NCBI GenBank assembly: GCA_900553025.1
Contig: USBT01000003.1
Location: forward strand, 7,080 to 71,079
Direction: 5' to 3'
Source of the DNA: an uncultured Eubacteriales bacterium
GTDB lineage: Bacteria; Bacillota; Clostridia; Peptostreptococcales; Anaerovoracaceae
Length of the DNA: 64,000 nucleotides
In this document: one piece after another, positions 8,519 through 16,148 of the stretch
How positions within the stretch are numbered: the stretch's first letter is position 1
Layout: each line of letters begins with the position of its first letter
Program-made: the position numbers and the translations under genes
The notes under the pieces: generated by a model
What the model saw: the letters and a program-made list of their open reading frames with translations, nothing else
What the model was told of the DNA's origin: nothing
The model's database searches: none

Positions 8519-10430
8519 AGATTTCACCTCCCTTGTAAGCATTCTCACCGGTAGCTCCCGGAGGATTTTCTTTGAGTTTATTATCCGCATTATCCTCAGT
8601 ATATCTGACAGCATTCTCGTTTATGCCTTTATTCCTTGGCATATCTCCGCCATCTGTATCAGAAAATCGCTGTGACTGAGCAATTTCGCGATAGACACTG
8701 CACTCTTGCATCAAATGTTCGTGTTTTCCTTCGCCTACAATTTTACCATCCTCAAGTACAATAATTTTATCTGCATCTCTTATCGTGTTGACTCTCTGGG
8801 CTACAATAATAACAGTTGCCTCTGACATTTCCTTGCGGAGTGCCATCCTCAGCGCCTTTTCTGTTTTGTAGTCTAAAGCAGAAAAAGTGTCGTCAAAAAT
8901 ATATATTGGCGCATCCTTCATTATTGCTCGCGCAATCGCAATCCTTTGTTTTTGGCCGCCAGATAAGTTCGATCCACCCTGAGTTACCTCGGCTTCAATT
9001 CCGTCAGCATCGACGGTAAATTCTTTCGCCTGTGCAAGCTCCAGTGCATTTACGATTTTCTCATCACTTCCTTGTTCATCGCCAAAACGCAAATTTGACA
9101 CAAAGCTACCTTTGAATAGCACGCCCTTCTGCGGAACGTATGCAACCATATTTCTTAAGTCGACAAGATCCATATCCCTAACATCTGTACCACCAATTCT
9201 TACACTTCCCGATGTAACATCGAAAAGCCTTGGGATGAGCTGCAAAATAGTTGACTTCCCGGAGCCTGTCGATCCGATAATTGCCGTTGTTTTGCCCTCT
9301 TTTGCAGTGAAAGAAACATGGTCAATGACATTATTTTCTGCCTCTCCATACTTAAAGCATACGTCCTCAAATTCGATGTCATGCCTAGGTGCCTTCGCGT
9401 CATCTTTTGTTGTAATAAGTACTGGTGTATTCAAAACCTCCTCGATTCGCCCAAGTGAAACTGCAGCCCTAGGAATCATTACAAATACCATTGTCATAAT
9501 CAAAAACGACATGACAATCTGCATAGAATACTGTATGAAAGCTATCATATCTCCGACCTGCATGCCGCCAACAGAAATCTCTTTGCCTCCATACCACAAA
9601 ATTGCAACAGCGGTCATATTCATAACAAACATCATCGTCGGGAAGAGGCCTCCCATTGTTGCCATAATAATTCTTGATAGCTTCTTCAGACTGGTATTAA
9701 CCTTGTCAAAACGCTCGGTTTCGTGATTTTTGGTGTTAAAAGCTCTGATAATCATTAAACCCGTCAGGTTTTCCCGCGCAATTAAGTTTATCTTATCGGT
9801 CAAGGCCTGGAGTCGCTTGAATTTCGGAGTAATAAACACAAAAATCATGCCTATTATCATAAATATAACTATAAGCGATACGACTACAATCCAACCGAGC
9901 GAGGTCGATTTCCTGAGTGCCATAATAATTCCGCCAATTCCGAGTATCGGCGAGAAACAAAGTATCTTGATGCCAAGGATTGTGGCTCTTTGTAATTGTG
10001 CTATGTCATTTGTATTTCTAGTTATGAGGGAGGCTGTTGAGAAATCATTGTATTCACGTTGAGAGAAACTCATTACCTTCTGATATACTTCTCTTCTGAG
10101 ATTTTTAGCAACGCCCGTACCCACATGTGAAGATATTAGACTCACGATAATAGAGGCGATTGCACCTACTATAGTCACAATCACCATTTCTCCGCCCTTC
10201 AGCCATATAAAGCTAGGTCCTTCATCCAGCGTCTTTTTTGAGGCGCTATCTATTACATTTGTTGTATCTGTTGCGACATCTCTGTTTCCTGCAACCTTGA
10301 TAGCTTCGTTCACCATTTCAGACATAAGATCAGGTAGTTTCAAGTTTGAAAATGCCTGTATGCATAGCATAATCATAGCCAATGCAATCAATACCCTAAA
10401 TGGTTTTAAATTTTTTAGAAATAGTTTCAT
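8511..10430 (-). CDS. ABC exporter half-transporter with a degenerate ATPase site
   Basis: A 639-residue exporter subunit with six membrane segments (residues 10-320), Walker A GSTGSGKST near 386-394, and signature LSGGQKQ. Walker B reads IYIFDDTFS, so the catalytic Glu is Asp. That substitution marks the degenerate site of heterodimeric exporters such as BmrCD and TM287/288, so this subunit and the one encoded at 6698-8518 should form one transporter with one active site. About 40 extra hydrophilic residues follow the ATPase domain. AGGA precedes the ATG. The operon promoter is at 10472-10500, and an ArsR-type regulator is transcribed divergently. Confidence 0.93.
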   Translation of the reverse strand: MKLFLKNLKPFRVLIALAMIMLCIQAFSNLKLPDLMSEMVNEAIKVAGNRDVATDTTNVIDSASKKTLDEGPSFIWLKGGEMVIVTIVGAIASIIVSLISSHVGTGVAKNLRREVYQKVMSFSQREYNDFSTASLITRNTNDIAQLQRATILGIKILCFSPILGIGGIIMALRKSTSLGWIVVVSLIVIFMIIGMIFVFITPKFKRLQALTDKINLIARENLTGLMIIRAFNTKNHETERFDKVNTSLKKLSRIIMATMGGLFPTMMFVMNMTAVAILWYGGKEISVGGMQVGDMIAFIQYSMQIVMSFLIMTMVFVMIPRAAVSLGRIEEVLNTPVLITTKDDAKAPRHDIEFEDVCFKYGEAENNVIDHVSFTAKEGKTTAIIGSTGSGKSTILQLIPRLFDVTSGSVRIGGTDVRDMDLVDLRNMVAYVPQKGVLFKGSFVSNLRFGDEQGSDEKIVNALELAQAKEFTVDADGIEAEVTQGGSNLSGGQKQRIAIARAIMKDAPIYIFDDTFSALDYKTEKALRMALRKEMSEATVIIVAQRVNTIRDADKIIVLEDGKIVGEGKHEHLMQECSVYREIAQSQRFSDTDGGDMPRNKGINENAVRYTEDNADNKLKENPPGATGENAYKGGEICE

Positions 10431-10471
10431 GTTTTCCTATTCTTTATCGCTATTGTTTTGACTTCCATATT

Positions 10472-10500
10472 TATATACCCAGATTGACTTTTTAATTCAA
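10472..10500 (-). promoter_or_regulatory. Promoter of the ABC exporter operon
   Basis: On the minus strand TTGAAT (10500-10495), a 17-nt spacer and TATATA (10477-10472) precede the exporter operon by about 40 nt. It lies in the 178-nt region shared with the divergent ArsR-type gene, so it is the probable target of that regulator. Confidence 0.6.
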
Positions 10501-10608
10501 GGTAAGTATACTATTCTTTGTCGAGTTTAGATAAATGGCTGAAATTATATGTTTTCTTATCTACAAAACATTAAAAAGGCGTCGTAATATATAGATAGAA
10601 GGGTTTTT

Positions 10609-10926
10609 ATGAGAATTAGAAAAGATTTAGGATTTGATGAACCAGAACTTGAAGAAATTGCACTTATATCAGATGCACTGGCCCATCCTGTAAGGTTGAA
10701 GCTTTTTCGTTTTGTAATGCAGTGCAATAGATCTATGCAGCCTATATGCAACAAAGACCTTGTTGACAGCTTCGATTACTCGCAATCCACAATATCACAA
10801 CACATGAAGCGATTAACAAAATCCGGCCTTATTGAAGTTAAGAAAAAAGATAGCTTCTCATATTATTACGCTAATCTTGGCGTCCTAACTCGCTATCTAA
10901 ATCTCACTAAACGATTTTCGGTTTGA
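10609..10926 (+). CDS. ArsR-family winged-helix transcriptional regulator
   Basis: A 105-residue DNA-binding protein. The winged-helix region is clear: ALAHPVRLKLFRFV (residues about 25-38) opens the domain and DYSQSTISQHMKRLTKSGLI (about 62-81) is the recognition helix with the typical ArsR/SmtB wording. No cysteine metal-site cluster (CxC) is visible in the recognition helix, so metal sensing is not supported. It is divergent from the ABC exporter operon and probably represses it. GAAGGG precedes the ATG. Confidence 0.85.
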   Translation: MRIRKDLGFDEPELEEIALISDALAHPVRLKLFRFVMQCNRSMQPICNKDLVDSFDYSQSTISQHMKRLTKSGLIEVKKKDSFSYYYANLGVLTRYLNLTKRFSV

Positions 10927-10942
10927 TACTCCCCTTGACACT

Positions 10943-10966
10943 CCCCATAGCTAAAGCTAGGGGTTT
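10943..10966. other. Palindromic hairpin, possible terminator or IS-end remnant
   Basis: CCCC(A)TAGCT and AGCTAGGGG (10943-10963) form a 9-bp stem with one bulged A, followed by TTTC. It could end transcription of the ArsR-type gene, but the short T-run and its resemblance to terminal hairpins of IS605-type elements leave an IS remnant possible. No transposase is nearby. Confidence 0.4.
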
Positions 10967-11060
10967 CACTACACATCAGGTATAATGGGAAAATATAAGG
11001 ATTTCATATTTGAAGCATGTCGTATTTTAATGATATCCTATTTTAAGCATTTCTCCTCTT

Positions 11061-11540
11061 CTACTTGTGATATGTTTCTCCCCTATTGATTTTGAAAGCT
11101 CTATAAATCTGTTCAAGCAGAAAAACCCTCATCATGTGATGCGGAAATGTCATTTTGGAAAAACTTATCGCCAAATTCGATTTTTCAGTCACATTTTCCG
11201 CTAAACCAGTTGAGCCTCCAATTACAAAGACTATCGAGCCTATCCCATCATCTGAAAAGCCTTGTATTTTTTCGGCAAAAGCCTCTGAAGAAAATCCCTT
11301 ACCCTTCACCTCTAAAGTTATGAGAAAATCTGTTTTATCAACGTATTTTAACAGTTTCTCTCCCTCTGCGAGCTTTGCAGATTCGAGTTCAGAGATGCTG
11401 GGATTATTTCCTGTATAAGCTTCCTTTATCTCGATAACCCTAACATTTGCATAAGGCTTAAGTCTTTTTAAATACTCGCTGCACGCATCCACCCAAAATT
11501 TTTCCTTTAAGCGTCCAACTGCTAATATTTTTATTTCCAT
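11061..11540 (-). CDS. rlmH: 23S rRNA pseudouridine1915 N3-methyltransferase
   Basis: A 159-residue SPOUT-class methyltransferase, the standard RlmH length. The N-terminal MEIKILAVGRLKEKF and the C-terminal SAM-binding knot (FVIGGSTGL, SFSKMTFPHHMMRVFLLEQI, INRGETYHK) are diagnostic. RlmH methylates pseudouridine 1915 in helix 69 of 23S rRNA on assembled ribosomes. It lies 52 nt downstream of the walJ-like gene on the same strand, and this neighbour pair is common near the origin in Bacillota. Confidence 0.97.
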   Translation of the reverse strand: MEIKILAVGRLKEKFWVDACSEYLKRLKPYANVRVIEIKEAYTGNNPSISELESAKLAEGEKLLKYVDKTDFLITLEVKGKGFSSEAFAEKIQGFSDDGIGSIVFVIGGSTGLAENVTEKSNLAISFSKMTFPHHMMRVFLLEQIYRAFKINRGETYHK

Positions 11541-11592
11541 CTGGCAAATTCCTAAATTAAAACATCTATATCCCCGCTATAGGAGTAGAATT

Positions 11593-12417
11593 CTAAATTT
11601 CTAACAACCTAGTAGCAACGTCCGCAGACAGTGAATTCATAAGATAGTCCTCACCTGCTATCATGTCTTCCTCAAACAGCCTATTTTTTATCGTAAGCAT
11701 CGCCTGCATAGGTGAATTGTTTTCCTTTGAAAGATGAGCAAGAAGAATCTTCTGTTTCTCTGATTTATTCTCGCCACCACCATTCTTTCTAAGTTTATCC
11801 ACCTCATAGATAAATTCGGCCGCTGCATCGTTTGATAAATGTCCGTGATCACTCAAAATGCGCCTCTTTAACTCATACGGATAAGAACTGCAATGCAAAA
11901 TATTAACCTCGTGATTTGCTTCTAGCACCAGAAGATCTGATTTAGCAGCAATCGAAAGCATCTGTTTTGTGGCAACACCCGTGTCTGTGATTATTGTAAC
12001 TCTCTTTCCTCTCGAATGAACGCTGAAGCCTACTGGGTCCTCTGCATCATGCGAGAGAGAAAACGCCTCTACTTCAATATCTCCCACTTTAAATGAAGTA
12101 GCTGTATCTGTTATGCGAATTTTATCTGCAAGCATAGGCAGCTTTTCATTGACAGAGTATGCTGTTCCCTCAGAAGTGTATATCTTTCCGTTTACGGCTT
12201 TTTTCGCTATCATTCTAAGGCTTTTAATGTGGTCAGTATGCTCATGAGTTACTAAAATTCCGTCAATCTGCTCAGGTTTTACCGCACAAGAACTAAGCCC
12301 CTCTATCACACGCTTCCCGGCAATGCCCACATCAACAAGGAGGTTCGTATTCTCCGTTTTTAGTAAATAACAATTACCTGTGCTTCCACTGGCAAAGGAA
12401 CAAAATCTAAGCCCCAT
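11593..12417 (-). CDS. walJ: MBL-fold metallohydrolase, WalJ/YycJ family
   Basis: A 274-residue metallo-beta-lactamase-fold protein. HEHTDHI near residue 58 is the HxHxDH zinc motif, and the N-terminal FCSFASGSTGNCYLL is the signature of the YycJ/WalJ group. Members are predicted 5'-3' exonucleases linked to DNA repair and to the WalRK cell-wall regulon. AGGGG lies just before the ATG. No walR or walK is present in this window. A 20-nt tandem repeat lies directly upstream. Confidence 0.9.
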   Translation of the reverse strand: MGLRFCSFASGSTGNCYLLKTENTNLLVDVGIAGKRVIEGLSSCAVKPEQIDGILVTHEHTDHIKSLRMIAKKAVNGKIYTSEGTAYSVNEKLPMLADKIRITDTATSFKVGDIEVEAFSLSHDAEDPVGFSVHSRGKRVTIITDTGVATKQMLSIAAKSDLLVLEANHEVNILHCSSYPYELKRRILSDHGHLSNDAAAEFIYEVDKLRKNGGGENKSEKQKILLAHLSKENNSPMQAMLTIKNRLFEEDMIAGEDYLMNSLSADVATRLLEI

Positions 12418-12446
12418 ATATCCCCTCTGTCCTCATACAAATCTAA

Positions 12447-12505
12447 CTATTGTTCTATATCATTGCAAACTTCTATATACAATTGTAAACTTCTATATAA
12501 ATTGC
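12447..12505. repeat. 20-nt tandem repeat, three units
   Basis: Units at 12447-12466, 12467-12486 and 12487-12505 share an ACTTCTATATA core and an ATTGC end. They fill most of the spacer between the walJ-like gene and the DUF2284 gene, so they lie in the leader of walJ on the minus strand. A second short duplication (TGTAGAATT twice) overlaps the DUF2284 stop codon. Confidence 0.6.
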
Positions 12506-12554
12506 AAAATCCCCTAATTATCAAGCTATTTGGGCAAATAATTCTACAGCAATT

Positions 12555-13124
12555 CTACATAAACGCCTTATCGCTGTATATCAAGCCACCTACCAGCACA
12601 AAATACTCTGGCAGCTCACCATTCTTTCCCCATTTAAGCTCAAGATCCAGCAAATCCGCTGCCGTCTTGCTAACATCTCCACCAAGCGCCTCAATCGAAT
12701 ATCTCATTTTTTCAGGATGTCTGCAAGGCTCCTCGTTAACTCTTGTGCAGTAACTGTCATCCTCTATGATAATCCCCTCTTCTTCCGCACAAATTTTGCA
12801 ATTCCCAGGAGAGAGTGAAACTCCACCAATGTACATAAGCTCCATCTCAAAGAGGTAATCCATCATTTTGTTCTTGGCATCTGCAAGATACTTGCCCCAA
12901 TTTGCCCTCTCGTCCTCTGTTTCAAGAAAAATCTTATATCCCAGCACAAAAAGCCTGTCAAATTGCGTCCAATAATCAATCGGGTCGAACTTAAACGGTG
13001 GACATGACCATACCTTTTCCCAATTTTTGCACTCTCGGCAATAATCCTCAAATTTATCAACGTCTACAAAGTTTTCGATATATTCAACTACTGGAATACG
13101 TGCTTTATATTCTTCAATTCGCAT
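12555..13124 (-). CDS. DUF2284 cysteine-rich putative metal-binding protein
   Basis: A 189-residue protein with the cysteine pattern of DUF2284 (COG5423): CRECKNW and SCPPF near residues 29-42 and CKICAEE..YCTR..PCRHP near 108-136. These cysteines probably bind a metal or an Fe-S cluster, and no enzymatic role is established. It lies 58 nt downstream of ftcD on the same strand and may be read as the last gene of the hut operon. The start has AGGAG 12 nt upstream. Confidence 0.82.
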   Translation of the reverse strand: MRIEEYKARIPVVEYIENFVDVDKFEDYCRECKNWEKVWSCPPFKFDPIDYWTQFDRLFVLGYKIFLETEDERANWGKYLADAKNKMMDYLFEMELMYIGGVSLSPGNCKICAEEEGIIIEDDSYCTRVNEEPCRHPEKMRYSIEALGGDVSKTAADLLDLELKWGKNGELPEYFVLVGGLIYSDKAFM

Positions 13125-13182
13125 TATTTCTTACAACTCCTAATATAACCGAACATCCACTCTAAACTCTAACAAATATCTT

Positions 13183-14091
13183 CTACAAAATATGATTTTC
13201 TAGAACCTGTGTGTGATAGTCGAAATCTTTGATCTGAAGATAGTATTCTGCACTGTCAATTAGAGCCTTCATAGGACAAAGTCCGATGACTTCGGTCTGC
13301 ACAACTCGTGCGCCCCATCTTCTGGCCTCAGCCTTCACAAGCTCAGTAACCCTGTAAAGCGGCGTTACCTCATAATTTGTCATATTAATTGAAACCTGTG
13401 CATAGTGCTTGCCCGTTTTGTCGTCATCAATCATGAAGCCCATAGCCTTAACACAATCTAGACCGCCATTTCTTTCTCTGATGCTTTCTGCAATTCTCTT
13501 CGCAACATTAACATCATCTGTATCAAGGTTTAGGTTGTACGCAATTAGTGGTGGCCTTGCCCCTACTGCCATAACGCCAGCCGTCGGATGAATTTTTCTG
13601 TCACCGAAATCAGGCTCCCACTCAGGCTCCTTGACCTTATCTGCCATGCCCTCAAACTGACCCTTTCTTATCTTAACAAGATTCTGCCTGTCAGGCGTCC
13701 TTGCAGACTGCTCGTAAAGAAATACTGGTACACCAGCTTCCTCAGCTATCCTCGCTCCCACAACCTCTGAAAGCTTGATACAATCCTCTGTTGTCGCTTC
13801 CTTTATTGGAAGAAATGACATTACATCGACAGCACCCATTCTCGGATGTTCGCCGACATGCTTAGTCAGATCAATCAATTCCGCAGCCTTCTTAACTAGC
13901 TTAACGCTTGCCTCCTCAACACCCTTAGCATCACCTATGTAAGTAATTACCGTTCTGTTATGACTTTCATCAGGAACAAAACTAAGTAGCGTGCATCCTT
14001 GAGTATTTCTAACCTCTGCAACACAAGCCTCTATAACGTCCATTCTCCTGCCTTCGCTAATATTGGGAATGCTTTCAATAATCTGTGCCAT
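13183..14091 (-). CDS. ftcD: Glutamate formimidoyltransferase
   Basis: A 302-residue enzyme that transfers the formimino group of N-formimino-L-glutamate to tetrahydrofolate and releases glutamate, the last carbon step of this histidine pathway. IPNISEGRR at the N-terminus, HRTVITYIGD and the folate-site ARPPLIAYNLNL are characteristic. Only the transferase domain is present; the cyclodeaminase domain fused to it in mammalian FTCD is encoded by the upstream fchA gene. The start at 14091 has AGGAGG 6 nt upstream. The longer in-frame reading to 14223 runs through the repeat array behind fchA and is rejected. Confidence 0.95.
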   Translation of the reverse strand: MAQIIESIPNISEGRRMDVIEACVAEVRNTQGCTLLSFVPDESHNRTVITYIGDAKGVEEASVKLVKKAAELIDLTKHVGEHPRMGAVDVMSFLPIKEATTEDCIKLSEVVGARIAEEAGVPVFLYEQSARTPDRQNLVKIRKGQFEGMADKVKEPEWEPDFGDRKIHPTAGVMAVGARPPLIAYNLNLDTDDVNVAKRIAESIRERNGGLDCVKAMGFMIDDDKTGKHYAQVSINMTNYEVTPLYRVTELVKAEARRWGARVVQTEVIGLCPMKALIDSAEYYLQIKDFDYHTQVLENHIL

Positions 14092-14144
14092 TATTTCCTC
14101 CTTTAAACTTGATATTTTTTTCTTTGAGATTTTATGCTCAATAA

Positions 14145-14216
14145 CTATATTTCGTTCTACATAAATAACTATAGTCCGTTCTATATAAATTTCTATAGTT
14201 CTTCCTCGACAATTTC
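14145..14216 (-). repeat. 24-nt tandem repeat x 3 starting in the fchA 3' end
   Basis: Unit 1 (14216-14193) is the last eight codons of fchA including TAG. Units 2 (14192-14169) and 3 (14168-14145) follow in exact 24-nt register, each ending in an (A)CTATAG or AATATAG copy of the stop region. Units 2 and 3 agree at 19 of 24 positions by eye. Confidence 0.72.
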
Positions 14217-14828
14217 GTAGCACTTATCAGCTATTTTGTTGCCCTCTTCAAGCATTGACTGCCCTTTTTCAAAGAGTTCATTTCTTAAGGCTTCGTCCTT
14301 GATGCCAGGTAAATTTATCTTAACGTTCAGCCATGCTCCCATAAGAGCAGACTTTAAATTCAATGCTCCCACACCAATGTCACTTGAGCAGTTCGGATTT
14401 GATTTGCCAATTAGACTTTTCGCAACCTTTAGCGCCTCAAGTGATATTTCCATTGTCCTAAGCGGAACGCGTGTCGCCAAAACAGTTGCGTCTTGTATAG
14501 CACGGCTTCGAGCTGCTTTTTCTTCATCTGTATTTTTTGGAAGCTTAAATGCGGCTCCAACTTTGTTATATGCATCGGTATCATCATCTATAGCTTTCAG
14601 AAAATTCGTTTGAATTACAGTTCCATCGCTTATCGCCTTTTGACAATATGCCTCCCAATCTCTGTATTTTTCCTTGCCTACGGTAAGCTCTGCTACCATC
14701 ATGACAAGAGATATCCCCTGTGCTCCTGCAAGTGCACTTGCCGACCCTCCTCCAGGTGCTGGAAGATTCGAAGCAAGATTTTCCATGTATTTTTTAACAT
14801 CTAAATCGATAAGTCTATCTCTGTTCAT
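14193..14828 (-). CDS. fchA: Formiminotetrahydrofolate cyclodeaminase / methenyl-THF cyclohydrolase family
   Basis: A 211-residue all-helical protein of the FTCD-C/FchA family. PAPGGGSASALAGAQG near residues 21-36 is the conserved folate-binding loop. It converts 5-formimino-THF to 5,10-methenyl-THF and ammonia (or hydrolyses methenyl-THF), passing the histidine-derived one-carbon unit into the folate pool. The ATG at 14828 overlaps the hutI stop by 14 nt and has AAAGG about 10 nt upstream. A GTG at 14840 is an alternative. The last codons are the first unit of a tandem repeat. Confidence 0.92.
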   Translation of the reverse strand: MNRDRLIDLDVKKYMENLASNLPAPGGGSASALAGAQGISLVMMVAELTVGKEKYRDWEAYCQKAISDGTVIQTNFLKAIDDDTDAYNKVGAAFKLPKNTDEEKAARSRAIQDATVLATRVPLRTMEISLEALKVAKSLIGKSNPNCSSDIGVGALNLKSALMGAWLNVKINLPGIKDEALRNELFEKGQSMLEEGNKIADKCYEIVEEEL

Positions 14829-16092
14829 AAATAACTTCACCTTTCTTGATTGTTTTGTCTACTAGGTTTGAACCATATCTATAGCAAGCCATATTAAAAT
14901 CATCTACTTTCCATATCAACAGATCTGCCTGCTTACCTATTTCAACTGTACCGACAAGATTCTCTCTATTAAGAGCTGCGGCTGCGTTGATTGTAACCGC
15001 TGTCAAAATCTCCTCAGGAAGCATCTTGTATTTCAGTATAGCGATATTAATCATTAGCTGCAAATTTAAATTTGGACATGATCCTGGATTAAAGTCTGTA
15101 GCGATTGCGACAGGTACTCCATTCTCTATCATCTGTCTTGCTGGAGCGAATTTTGACCCAAGGTAGAAAGATGTTCCAGGAAGGCATACCGCTATCGTGC
15201 CAGCTTTTGCAAGAGCGGCGATTCCCGCCTCGTCAGCTACAATAAGGTGTTCTGCACTCTTAGCGCCAAGCTCTCCTGCAAGCTGTGTTCCGCCAATCGC
15301 TTTTATCTCGTCAGCGTGAACCTTTATATCAAACCCCAGTTCCTTAGCCTTCTCAAGATACGGTCTACCCTCCTCTGGACTAAACACCTCGTCTTCCACG
15401 AAAATATCCACAAAGTCTGCAAGATTATGCTCTGCGATATATGGCAATAGCTTTTGCATCATGAGATTTATGAAGCCTTCTTTGCCGCCATTTTGCCCTT
15501 CCGCATACTCTGGTGGCAATGCATGGGCCCCCATAAATGTTGGTACCACATCAACAAAATGTTTTTCATTTAATTCTTGAAGCACTTCAAGACATTTAAT
15601 CTCTGTATCAAAATCAAGTCCATAACCGCTTTTAATCTCGCAGGTCGTAACCCCAAACGAAGCAGTCTCATCAAGGAAAGCAAATGTTTTGTTGTACAAA
15701 TCCCTGTCGTCAGCTTCCCTTGTGGCTCTCACGGTATCATTGATTCCGCCACCTTCCCGCAAAATATCAAGATAAGTCGCACCTCTTAATTTCTTGGGGA
15801 GCTCATGCTGTCTATATCCACCAAATATCATGTGCGTGTGGCTGTCTATAAGGCCCGGTGTAACCAAGTGTCCGCAAGCGTCAATCACTTTGTCCGCTTC
15901 TTTTTCGGCTTCAACAACCCTTGCCTTGCTATGCTCGCCACTGCCTGAGATAATCTCGGAAATTATACCGTTATCTATGATAATACTTGCATTCTCAAGG
16001 ACAAGATTTTCTGCCTGCTCTTTTCCCTTGTGTGCATAGCTCCCAACAGGAGTTTGCAATCGTCCAATATTTTTAACTAAAACCTTACTCAT
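14815..16092 (-). CDS. hutI: Imidazolonepropionase
   Basis: A 425-residue amidohydrolase-fold enzyme that hydrolyses imidazolone-5-propionate to N-formimino-L-glutamate. The metal-binding HTHMIFGGYR (residues about 86-95), the HADE motif and ATDFNPGSCP (residues about 343-352) are diagnostic for HutI. It is followed by an overlapping fchA and preceded by hutU (56-nt gap). The ribosome binding site is weak (AGAGTAG). Confidence 0.97.
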   Translation of the reverse strand: MSKVLVKNIGRLQTPVGSYAHKGKEQAENLVLENASIIIDNGIISEIISGSGEHSKARVVEAEKEADKVIDACGHLVTPGLIDSHTHMIFGGYRQHELPKKLRGATYLDILREGGGINDTVRATREADDRDLYNKTFAFLDETASFGVTTCEIKSGYGLDFDTEIKCLEVLQELNEKHFVDVVPTFMGAHALPPEYAEGQNGGKEGFINLMMQKLLPYIAEHNLADFVDIFVEDEVFSPEEGRPYLEKAKELGFDIKVHADEIKAIGGTQLAGELGAKSAEHLIVADEAGIAALAKAGTIAVCLPGTSFYLGSKFAPARQMIENGVPVAIATDFNPGSCPNLNLQLMINIAILKYKMLPEEILTAVTINAAAALNRENLVGTVEIGKQADLLIWKVDDFNMACYRYGSNLVDKTIKKGEVIYEQR

Positions 16093-16148
16093 TTCTATTC
16101 TACTCTTATTTCTTTTATATTATTAACTACAATTGAAGGCGAATTACC

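Noticed and set aside
10943..10966. Second IS200 solo end
   Set aside because: The palindrome sequence differs from the CCCCACGT palindrome and neither outer border of the window's IS200-type element is present.
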